From: Termitidicoccus mucosus
GTDB taxonomy: Bacteria > Verrucomicrobiota > Verrucomicrobiia > Opitutales > Opitutaceae
Reading direction: 5' to 3'
Length of the DNA stretch: 64,000 nt
Assembly: GCF_038725785.1 (NCBI RefSeq)
Contig: NZ_CP109796.1
Coordinates: 3,472,001-3,536,000 of the forward strand
Shown here: piece after piece, positions 26,029-33,663 of the stretch
Numbering within the stretch: the first letter of the stretch is position 1
How the letters are laid out: every line of letters begins with the position of its first letter
Made by a program: the position numbers and the translations under genes
Notes under the pieces: model-generated
What the model was told of the DNA's origin: nothing
Databases searched by the model: none
What the model saw: only the letters and a program-made list of their open reading frames with translations

Positions 26029-28965
26029 TTATTTCAGCCTTTCATAGAACTCGACTTCGATAATGCTTAGCGTGGCGCTTCCGCCGTGGCCGGCGCCGGT
26101 AGATGCGTTTTCCTTGTTGGCAACCTCCGTGATCGCAAACGCGTCACGCGCTTCCGAGTCACCGATTAGCTCAATGCGTGCGAGCGTGCCCGCGGCACGC
26201 GCGGACAATGGCAACGTCACGTAGCCGAGATTTTTCGCCGTCAGGCCGCGGAAAACCTCGTTTCCATCCAGCGTCACGCGCACCGGATAACTGCGCTGGC
26301 GCCATCCGGTGAGCTTAAGCGTGACCTCGCTGAGCAGGGCAGAACGAGCCAGTGTGTATTCTATCCACGCGGATGCCTTGTCATTCGAACTCGCCCACGA
26401 GGTGGTTTCGTCGTCATCGAAGCTTTTCGCCGCATCTATTTCGTTCGAGCCAGCGCGCGCGGAGGAGATTTCGATGGGCGTGCGCGTGATTTTATACGAG
26501 GGCATCACGGGCGTCGGGCCGCGATCGGCGATTGCGATGGTATCAACAGGTGCGACCGGCGCGAGGCCATTGGCCGACGCCACCTCGACGGATTTGAGGG
26601 TGAGAGCGGCAGGCTTGAGCGAGCCGGATTTTGCGCGGAGGGTGATCGCGCCCGGCTCGCGCGTGGTGCGGACGAGCACACGGTTCACGCCACATTCGAC
26701 AGGAAGTTTTTTGGCAAGTATATAATTGCCCGGCCCCTGTGCGATGCCGCCGCGCCACTCGGCGGGGCCTTCGAGCGCAAACTCCACCAGGTCGAGCGCG
26801 GTGGGGCAACGGCGGCCTTCGCTATCGATAACTTCGACTTCGACGAGCAAGAGGTCGTGTCCGTCGGCCTTGTATGTTTCCTTGCCGATGTTTTTCAGGC
26901 GCAACGCGGCAGGCGCTCCGGTGGTCAGCAGGGCCGTCTCGGTGATTTTAGTGCCGTTGGCATCGTAACCGACAGCACGGAGTTCGCCGGCTTGCCAAGT
27001 GACGTTTTCGAAGGTGTGGAGGAACCGACTGCTTTGCGCGCTACGTCCGAGGGATTTGCCATTGAGAAAAAGTTCCACGGCTTCGGCGCTGGAAACCACA
27101 TGGACGGCTTTCACGGTGCCGGGCGCGTAGTTCCAGTGGCCAATGATGTGCGTGCGGATATTTTCAACGTCCACCCAGCCGTCCCACATGACTTGATGCG
27201 CGAAGAAGCCATCCTTCGGAATGCGCATGGCATCAACCTCGCCGCTGCGGCGGTAATTCTCAGCGCCGCGGTGATGCGTATTGGAATCGGAGAAAACAAT
27301 ATTCACACCGCCGCTGCTCACGCGTTTTCCCGTGCCGGGGCGTTCGCGCCAGTAGTCATGCCAGCGAACAACGTTCTCGATGGCGTGCGAGTCCCGGTTG
27401 CGGTTATAGGAGCTCGCGTTCTGGCCGTTGTGGAGCGGGCCGTCGCCGTCCTTGTGGAAGGGCGGCGAAAATTCGTCCCAGTATTTGCGCAATCCCTCGT
27501 CGCGCGAATATTCCATGGCCCAAAACGGAATGCGCGCGCTTTTGTTTATATAAAGCATGTGCCCGCCGTATTCGGCTACACGGCTGTTGAGCATATCGCG
27601 GCTGCCGCTGGCGCGCCCGCCATGCGGGTCGTATTTGTCGCGAAGGGTCTTCATTTGCGTCATGTGTTCCTCGGAGACGCCGTTGTTGCCGGACTCATAA
27701 AATAGGATGCTGGGGTTGTTGCGATTATAGATAATGGCGTCGCGCATGATCTCCAAACGCTGCTCCCAGCGGCGTCCGCCAACGTCCTTTTCGGAATCGC
27801 CGGCGGGCATGGCCTGAATAAGGCCGACGCGGTCGCAGGATTCGACATCCTGCTTCCACGGAGTGATGTGCATCCAGCGCACGAGATTGCCGCCGCTCGC
27901 GACCATGAGGCCGTTGCTGTAATCGCTGAGCCACGCGGGCACACTCGCGCCGATGGCGGGCCACTCGTTCGAAGTGCGCTGCGCGTAGCCGTGCATCTGG
28001 ATAACGCGGTCGTTGAGTTTTACCATGCCGTTTGCGAACTCGGTTTTGCGGAAACCAGTGCGCGTGATGACGGTGTCAGAAGGTTTGCCATCGACGAGCA
28101 GCGTGGTGCGCACGTCGTAGAGCGTACCGTGCCCCCAACTCCAAAAATCGATGTTGGCGGCGCGGACGCTGGCTTTGACGATGGCGGTTTTACCACGCGC
28201 GAGCGTGGTAGGCACGGATGCGCTGGCCTTCAGGCCGAGCGCGGGGATTTCCATTGTGTATAAAAACGTCTGCGTCCCGCCGGTTTCGTTGCGCACCTCG
28301 GATTCGGCGTGAATGGTGGCGGCGTGGCTGGCGATGTCGAAATCGGTTGCGTAGATATAAACACCGGTCGTCTGGAGATTGGAATAGAGCGGAAGCGTTT
28401 GATATAATTTCCCGGTGACGTGCAGGCGGACGTTTTTCGTAATGCCGCCGTAGTTGGCGTTGAAGTTTTTGTCGGCCCACTGGTAGCGCTGACGTGTGGC
28501 CTTCTCGCGGTAATCCCATGCGTTGTCAGTGCGCACGGCGACGACATTCCCGCCCGCGACGACATGCGGCGTGATGTCGAAACCAAACGACATGACTCCG
28601 TTTTCGCTCAAGCCGGCGCGTTTGCCGTTTATATACACCTCGGCAGCCTGGCGCACCCCCTCGAACTCTATGAACACTTTCGCATCCTTGAGTTGACCGG
28701 CGGTCAGCGTGAAGTGTTTTCTATACCACGCGATGCCGGTGGAGTGGTCCTTGATGTCCTTGCGGAAGGCGTCGTCCTCGTTCCATGCGCGCGGGAGCGT
28801 TACGAGTTTCCAACGAGAATCGTCGAAGCGTTTTGCACCGGCATCCGCCGGATCGCCGACGTGGAGAAGCCAGTCGAGATTGAGGTTGTAAGACTCGCGC
28901 CCGGCAAAGGCGGAATGCGTGAAAAGAAGGCCGGCTATTATACAGAGGATTCTTGCGGGACTCAT
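26029..28965 (-). CDS. Secreted GH2 family glycosidase (beta-galactosidase-like)
   Basis: 978 residues with signal peptide (ARILCIIAGLLFTHSAFAGR). It follows the GH2 plan: sugar-binding jelly roll (FIEFEGVRQAAEVYINGKRA), immunoglobulin-like domain, and TIM barrel containing NGMVKLNDRVIQMHGYAQRT, IIYNRNNPSILFYESGNNGV (acid/base glutamate, where classical members have NE) and IPFWAMEYSRDEG (candidate nucleophile). Next is a DUF4982-like domain and, near the C-terminus, a discoidin-like segment (SFDDDETTSWASSNDKASAW). GH2 enzymes remove beta-linked galactose, mannose or glucuronate; beta-galactosidase action on rhamnogalacturonan side chains fits the locus. Monocistronic or following LacI. Confidence 0.9.
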   Translation of the reverse strand: MSPARILCIIAGLLFTHSAFAGRESYNLNLDWLLHVGDPADAGAKRFDDSRWKLVTLPRAWNEDDAFRKDIKDHSTGIAWYRKHFTLTAGQLKDAKVFIEFEGVRQAAEVYINGKRAGLSENGVMSFGFDITPHVVAGGNVVAVRTDNAWDYREKATRQRYQWADKNFNANYGGITKNVRLHVTGKLYQTLPLYSNLQTTGVYIYATDFDIASHAATIHAESEVRNETGGTQTFLYTMEIPALGLKASASVPTTLARGKTAIVKASVRAANIDFWSWGHGTLYDVRTTLLVDGKPSDTVITRTGFRKTEFANGMVKLNDRVIQMHGYAQRTSNEWPAIGASVPAWLSDYSNGLMVASGGNLVRWMHITPWKQDVESCDRVGLIQAMPAGDSEKDVGGRRWEQRLEIMRDAIIYNRNNPSILFYESGNNGVSEEHMTQMKTLRDKYDPHGGRASGSRDMLNSRVAEYGGHMLYINKSARIPFWAMEYSRDEGLRKYWDEFSPPFHKDGDGPLHNGQNASSYNRNRDSHAIENVVRWHDYWRERPGTGKRVSSGGVNIVFSDSNTHHRGAENYRRSGEVDAMRIPKDGFFAHQVMWDGWVDVENIRTHIIGHWNYAPGTVKAVHVVSSAEAVELFLNGKSLGRSAQSSRFLHTFENVTWQAGELRAVGYDANGTKITETALLTTGAPAALRLKNIGKETYKADGHDLLLVEVEVIDSEGRRCPTALDLVEFALEGPAEWRGGIAQGPGNYILAKKLPVECGVNRVLVRTTREPGAITLRAKSGSLKPAALTLKSVEVASANGLAPVAPVDTIAIADRGPTPVMPSYKITRTPIEISSARAGSNEIDAAKSFDDDETTSWASSNDKASAWIEYTLARSALLSEVTLKLTGWRQRSYPVRVTLDGNEVFRGLTAKNLGYVTLPLSARAAGTLARIELIGDSEARDAFAITEVANKENASTGAGHGGSATLSIIEVEFYERLK

Positions 28966-29075
28966 GATATTATTGAAATGCGATTATTTAAGGGTTACAA
29001 AATATTTTTGAACCGCAGATGAGCGGATAAAAAATGACGCCGCCTTGATCCGTGTTTAATGAACAAAAGGAGGAG

Positions 29076-29164
29076 GCAGTCAGTTTAGGTTCAAAGCTTA
29101 TGCTCAGCCAGCGGCTTGACGCGCCCGCATTCTCCAGCTTAAACATCCAGCCTAAACTGATTGC
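29076..29164. repeat. Imperfect inverted repeat between the GH2 gene and the FN3-like gene
   Basis: Arms 29076-29091 (GCAGTCAGTTTAGGTT) and 29149-29164 (AGCCTAAACTGATTGC) are inverted copies with two mismatches, and the interior also pairs imperfectly. Open frames on both strands here repeat the same amino-acid signatures in inverted form, as expected of a palindrome rather than a gene. Possibly a small mobile hairpin. Confidence 0.55.
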
Positions 29165-29193
29165 TTCCACATCATTCAAAGCAAGGAACCCTA

Positions 29194-29595
29194 TTACTCC
29201 TCCGCCTTCACGGGGCCGATGTTGGTTATCGCATTGTCCTTGTCGAAAAGCTTCAGCCAATACCAATACTGTTTGCCCGTGTCAGAAATTGTGTCCACAT
29301 AGGCTATATCGCCGCGACGGCAGACTTTCACCCTTTTGCGATTTTTGACATCCGGTTTATCGTTGCGGATGATCTCGACACGGCGCCAGTTCCCTTCGGG
29401 AAGCGTCCATGTGAGCGTGACCTTGTCCCCTTTGCGCCCAGCTTTGAGGCTGCCGTTTGTTTGGGCGGCTGCGGCGGCTTCCGGCTGCTTTGGTTCCGAT
29501 TGTTTTTCCGAAGCAGCCCAAACGGTGCTTGATAAAACGATGGAGGCAATGCTACCGAAGACGAAGAGCCATTTTATGATATTATTCATGATCAT
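29194..29595 (-). CDS. Small exported protein with one fibronectin-III-like domain (YWYWLK family)
   Basis: 133 residues, signal peptide MIMNNIIKWLFVFGSIASIV then LSSTVWA. After an Ala/Gln-rich linker, one beta-sandwich-like domain runs KVTLTWTLPEGNWRRVEIIR to YVDTISDTGKQYWYWLKLFD and ends NIGPVKAEE. The same domain occurs twice in the lipoprotein at 32908-33621, which has SYWYWLKVTPPEGGAKTLGP and DYWYWIEALLHEG. These form a small local family I do not recognise by name; fibronectin type III is the nearest fold by strand pattern (W, Y-W-Y-W-hydrophobic). Role in surface binding is only a guess. Confidence 0.65.
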   Translation of the reverse strand: MIMNNIIKWLFVFGSIASIVLSSTVWAASEKQSEPKQPEAAAAAQTNGSLKAGRKGDKVTLTWTLPEGNWRRVEIIRNDKPDVKNRKRVKVCRRGDIAYVDTISDTGKQYWYWLKLFDKDNAITNIGPVKAEE

Positions 29596-29696
29596 GTGTT
29601 ATGTATATTTGGATTTTTGGTTGTGCGGTGGGTTTTGAGAATCACCATGCGGTGTTTTCAAAATTGTTTTCAGGCCCCATGGTGCGCGCAGAGTCA

Positions 29697-30995
29697 TCAG
29701 CTTCCCTCGGGTTTGATTAAGTCGCGCGCGGGCGGGCTTGGCGGTATCGCAAAGGCCGAGGGGGCGTCGGGCTGTCCAGGGTTGAACTTGCCGACGTCGG
29801 GCGCGAGGCGCGGAGCCAGTTCGGGAACGACGGCGCGGATCTCCTCGACAATGCAGCGGGCAAGCTCGTAGGCGCCGTAGTTGCTGAAATGCGAATTATC
29901 AGCGATTGGCTTGGGCTGGTTTGGGTAGGTGTTTGCGGGGACGTGCACGAAGGCGGCCTTGGATTTTTCCTGGCCGAGCGCGACAAACAGGCGCCCGCTG
30001 GCTGCATGCAGGTCGATGAAGGGAATTTTTTTCTCCTCCGCGACCTTGCGCACGGCAGCAGGATAATCGCCAAGCGTGTCTACGAGCGAACCGTCTTTCG
30101 CGAAGCGGCGGCGATACATGGGGGAAATCAGCACGGGTTTTCCTTGTTTTTCGGCGATAGCGTCAACGTATTGGCGGAGATTCCCGGCGTAGGTGGTGAA
30201 GGCACCGCCACCCTTTTCCTTCATGTCGTTATGACCAAATTGTATGAACACATAATCGCCCGGCTTGATTGTGCTGAGGATTTTATCGAGACGGTTTTGC
30301 CGACGGAAGGAGCTGAGCGTGAGGCCGGACTGGGCGTAGTTAGCGACAACCGTGCCCGGTGCGAAAAAGCGCGGGAGCATCTGGCCCCATGATGTCCAAG
30401 GCTCCCTCGGGCCGTCGGTCACGGTGGAATCGCCCGCGAGGAATACGGTCAGCGCGGAGTCGTTGCGTCTGATTTCCAAGCCAGCGACGGATGGATGTGG
30501 TCCGTTGAATTCGAGCGTGAGCCTGCCATCCCAATTCGCGGAGTCGGCTTCGCCCGGTTTCAGGGAAACGTTTTTGAACGTGCCTGCGATGGGCGGCGTG
30601 TGGACATTGACCGTGAAGGTTCGCGCGATGAAAGCGCCCTTGGCGGTTTTTACGGATTCGAGCATCAGTCGGCGATTCTCGGCCTTGATGGTGGTGTCGG
30701 ATGCGGCGGACGGGTCGCCGAGATGGACGGTGACGTCGTAGTTACCCTCGGGCAGGTCTACCGCAAAGAAAAACGGTTTGTCGCTTGTGAGCGCGCCGGT
30801 TTTGAACGCGGCGTTGCCGTTTGCAGGCACGTCGCGAAGACCGTCGGCACTGACAAAGCCATGGCCGCGTTCTTGCGTGTAGGCGGCGCCGATGCCGGGG
30901 CCGAAATCGAAGCGCTCCGGCACGGAGCCGGCGGCGCAAACCGTGGTGGCAAAAACGGACGCAAATACAAGGGGAACGCAATGTTGTTTGTGCAT
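29697..30995 (-). CDS. Secreted rhamnogalacturonan acetylesterase (CE12-like SGNH hydrolase) with N-terminal binding domain
   Basis: 432 residues, start ATG at 30993-30995 followed by a signal peptide (HCVPLVFASVFATTVCAAGS). Residues about 25-180 form a malectin-like or CBM domain (RFDFGPGIGAAYTQERGHGF). The catalytic SGNH domain carries LTVFLAGDSTVTDG (GDS serine), NYAQSGLTLSSFRRQ, DYVFIQFGHNDMKEKG (GxND) and DNSHFSNYGAYELARCI (D-x-x-H). These are the four blocks of CE12/YesT-type rhamnogalacturonan acetylesterases. It removes acetyl from galacturonate in rhamnogalacturonan-I so that PL11 can cut. Context supports the assignment. Confidence 0.9.
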   Translation of the reverse strand: MHKQHCVPLVFASVFATTVCAAGSVPERFDFGPGIGAAYTQERGHGFVSADGLRDVPANGNAAFKTGALTSDKPFFFAVDLPEGNYDVTVHLGDPSAASDTTIKAENRRLMLESVKTAKGAFIARTFTVNVHTPPIAGTFKNVSLKPGEADSANWDGRLTLEFNGPHPSVAGLEIRRNDSALTVFLAGDSTVTDGPREPWTSWGQMLPRFFAPGTVVANYAQSGLTLSSFRRQNRLDKILSTIKPGDYVFIQFGHNDMKEKGGGAFTTYAGNLRQYVDAIAEKQGKPVLISPMYRRRFAKDGSLVDTLGDYPAAVRKVAEEKKIPFIDLHAASGRLFVALGQEKSKAAFVHVPANTYPNQPKPIADNSHFSNYGAYELARCIVEEIRAVVPELAPRLAPDVGKFNPGQPDAPSAFAIPPSPPARDLIKPEGS

Positions 30996-31075
30996 GATGT
31001 TAAAAACGAGTGTTAAGGTGCAAAGGCCAACCACTGGGGGCGCGCGGTGTCGCGAGTCTCCACGTTCGCATGGGT

Positions 31076-32866
31076 TCAGGCATCGACGGCAGGGCCGGCA
31101 TCCAGTTTGGATGCCTCGGCAATGGTTTTGTTTTTCGGATAGCGTTTCGCGGCTTCACGCAGGAAGGCGGCGAGACCGGCGTCCGGGGCGACGGAGCTAT
31201 GGGTGACCACCTCGGCTAGCGTGGTGCAAAGGTCCTCGGTGGTCAGGCCGCCGGCGAGCGCGCCGCTCAATACGGAGATCAACTCAGAGGTTTCCTCCGC
31301 GCCGAGTTTCGCGCCGGGCAGCTTGATGGCGAGCGTGTCCTTGAGCCGGATGCGGGCGGCGGTGATGTAGGCGCGGGGCGGTGGCTTGGGCAGGGCCAGC
31401 AGCGGTTGGATGAGCTTGCGGGCGCGGGACTCGGAGCCGGATTGTTGCTCGAGCATGGCGAGTATGGCGAGCATGGCGGGATCGCGCTCGCCGCGCCAGT
31501 AGGCGACGCGCAGCTCGTTGAGGGCCTTCGCGAGGGCACCCTGCGCAATATGCACCTCGGCCTTGATGCGGGCGACCTCCGCCTGCGTGGCTTCGCGGTA
31601 AACCGGCGGGGGCATCGGCGGGATGTCGCCCTTTATATCCATGCTTTTATAGAAGGCAAAATCGCGCGAATAGACAGCGAGGTTTGTTTCCATGCGGCTT
31701 ATGCCGGAGTTGAACAGGCCGGAGCCGAAGGTTTCATTGAACAACGCCTCGGTCGGCGGCTCGCCGCGCTCGAGCCTGTCCACAAATTTCATGAAGCGTG
31801 GAGCGAATTTCCCCTTTTCGGCGTAGAGGCCGTAGTGGACAAAGACGGAGGCGAGCCGCGACTCTTCGGTGGTAAAGCTGTCGCCGTCCTTTTTTTGAAA
31901 AATATCGGAGAGATTAGGCATATGGCGTCCGGTGAATTTATCGCGCACAAGGGCGAATTGGATGTGGGTTTGCGAAACCTGCGTGCTGCCGAGGAGGCTG
32001 CCGAGACCGCGGGCAAACCAAGGCGGCGGTTTTTGCGCGAGCGAGTTGAGCGCGAACATGCTCAACTCGTAGCTCAAGGTCGCGGCGAGGCGCTCCTCGC
32101 TGGGGCGCTCCGCGCCCGCCGCCGGGTCGCCGGCGCGGATGAGCGCAGTGAGCGGGCCTCCATTTGCCACCAGTTTCACAAAACCTTCCGCGAGCGGTTT
32201 TGTCTCGTATTCCTCCGAGGCTTGGCGCTCTTCGGTTCTGCGCGCGTTCTCGCCCGGCGGCACGGGGGGGGCCAAGCCGGTCTCCTCGCCGGGTTCCGGG
32301 ACCGCGCCGAGGCCGTATTCGGCCGCAAACGCCCGGGAAGCGTCGGCGGCCACGATGAAGCCGCTGGCCTCCACGCCGGTGGCGTCGGCTCCGTCCGCTA
32401 GGGGCAATGCGGTGTCCGGCACGATGGGGTCGCCCTCCCAGGCCCCGCTCAATTGCAACACCGGACCCGGCAGCGACAGGAACTGCTGGTTGATGTCAAC
32501 GACGACATACACGGGTGACTTCGGCAGGGCCTGCGTGAGCATCGGCCAGATATAGGTGGCGGCGAACTGGCGCAACTGCAATTCCTCGACGAGCACCCTG
32601 GTCTGGCTGGCGTTGAGGTTGGAGAGCATTTCATAGCCGGGCGCGACGATGCTGCGCTTGCCGCGCAGCAGCTCCAGCGCGGGCACCTTTACATAGTGCC
32701 ATTGCTCGGGGGGCGGCAGGATGCGGCTGTCGCGCACCACATACGGCTCCATTTCGACGAGGGGGCCGGAGGTTTCCGCTTTTTTTGCGGATGGTTTTTC
32801 CTGTCCGGACGCGCTCCCCAAAAACAAGGTAGCGCACAGCAGGCAAAACAGAATGTTTTTCATCAT
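31076..32866 (-). CDS. Secreted protein resembling a catalytically dead DUF1570/gluzincin with helical repeats
   Basis: 596 residues, signal peptide MMKNILFCLLCATLFLGSAS. The early stretch VEMEPYVVRDSRILPPPEQW is a lead seen in verrucomicrobial exported proteins. In the middle, LAATLSYELSMFALNSLAQK then PPPWFARGLGSLLGST corresponds to a gluzincin region where HExxH and PPWFxEGLA would be expected; the histidines are missing (SYELS), so protease action is unlikely. The last 200 residues resemble tetratricopeptide-like helices (IAQGALAKALNELRVAYWRG). Function unknown; it follows CE12 and may help surface assembly or be a substrate-binding remnant. Confidence 0.65.
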   Translation of the reverse strand: MMKNILFCLLCATLFLGSASGQEKPSAKKAETSGPLVEMEPYVVRDSRILPPPEQWHYVKVPALELLRGKRSIVAPGYEMLSNLNASQTRVLVEELQLRQFAATYIWPMLTQALPKSPVYVVVDINQQFLSLPGPVLQLSGAWEGDPIVPDTALPLADGADATGVEASGFIVAADASRAFAAEYGLGAVPEPGEETGLAPPVPPGENARRTEERQASEEYETKPLAEGFVKLVANGGPLTALIRAGDPAAGAERPSEERLAATLSYELSMFALNSLAQKPPPWFARGLGSLLGSTQVSQTHIQFALVRDKFTGRHMPNLSDIFQKKDGDSFTTEESRLASVFVHYGLYAEKGKFAPRFMKFVDRLERGEPPTEALFNETFGSGLFNSGISRMETNLAVYSRDFAFYKSMDIKGDIPPMPPPVYREATQAEVARIKAEVHIAQGALAKALNELRVAYWRGERDPAMLAILAMLEQQSGSESRARKLIQPLLALPKPPPRAYITAARIRLKDTLAIKLPGAKLGAEETSELISVLSGALAGGLTTEDLCTTLAEVVTHSSVAPDAGLAAFLREAAKRYPKNKTIAEASKLDAGPAVDA

Positions 32867-32907
32867 AATAAAGAATCCTTAAATGTGGATGGCTCGTCGC
32901 CTTTTGT

Positions 32908-33621
32908 TCATTCCATGGTTTTTGAACTGCCTTTGGGGGCAAATTCGGCCTTAACCGGGCCTTGCACAACAAACGTCCCCTCATGCAGCAATGCCTCAAT
33001 CCAATACCAATAATCCGCCTCGGGGTCGGGCAATTCATCAATCCTGCTGCTGCTCCATTCCAAGGTCGTAAGGATTTCTTGTCGGTTGTTCTTGGGATTA
33101 GTGGATCTTATAATCCTTATGTGTCGATACTTTATATTGGGAAAACTCCACGCTATGGTGGCGGTAGCGTTGTCACGACGGACCTGCCACGGATATTTGT
33201 CTGAAATCCTTGAATAACTGCCAATTTTCCGATCATCGGCCCCAACCCTCACCGGCCCCAAGGTTTTCGCTCCTCCTTCCGGTGGCGTGACTTTGAGCCA
33301 ATACCAATAGGAGCTGGTATCGGGCAGAGTGTCTTCATACCGTCTTGTTTCGGGCTTCAGGAGCGCCGATCGATGCCTATTCCTTGGCCTGCCCGTGGTA
33401 TTCCTGAGAACTTCAATGGATTTGCATGCCGAAAAATCATGGAACCATTCCAAGCTGACGAGATGGCCGTTTCTGGTTGCTGAAAAGACGGCGGCGGGAG
33501 CCACGCCATCCTCATATATGATGTCGGGCACAACGGCTTTCTGTTGCGCTTCCTTTGAGCAAGACGCCCCAAGAAGCATGCAAAACAACCCGACGAGATG
33601 GATGCTGATTTTGATTTTCAT
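32908..33621 (-). CDS. Lipoprotein with two fibronectin-III-like (YWYW) domains
   Basis: 237 residues. Starting at the ATG at 33619-33621, the sequence MKIKISIHLVGLFCMLLGAS is a lipoprotein signal ending with a cysteine in LLGAS-C (lipobox). Domain 1 covers VFSATRNGHLVSLEWFHDFS to YWYWLKVTPPEGG and domain 2 covers TATIAWSFPNIKYRHIRIIR to YWYWIEALLHEG, both closing GP-V/VKAEF. It is a paralogue of the single-domain protein at 29194. It is likely anchored in a membrane by lipid; the partner or ligand is unknown. It marks the left edge of the lower-GC gene set 32.9-41.5 kb. Confidence 0.65.
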   Translation of the reverse strand: MKIKISIHLVGLFCMLLGASCSKEAQQKAVVPDIIYEDGVAPAAVFSATRNGHLVSLEWFHDFSACKSIEVLRNTTGRPRNRHRSALLKPETRRYEDTLPDTSSYWYWLKVTPPEGGAKTLGPVRVGADDRKIGSYSRISDKYPWQVRRDNATATIAWSFPNIKYRHIRIIRSTNPKNNRQEILTTLEWSSSRIDELPDPEADYWYWIEALLHEGTFVVQGPVKAEFAPKGSSKTME

Positions 33622-33663
33622 ATGGGCATGGATTGTTGAAAATATAATAGGGAGAACACGCAT

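Noticed and set aside
29052-29348. Short open frames on both strands around 29.1-29.3 kb
   Set aside because: They read the inverted repeat at 29076-29164 in both directions and have no other support.
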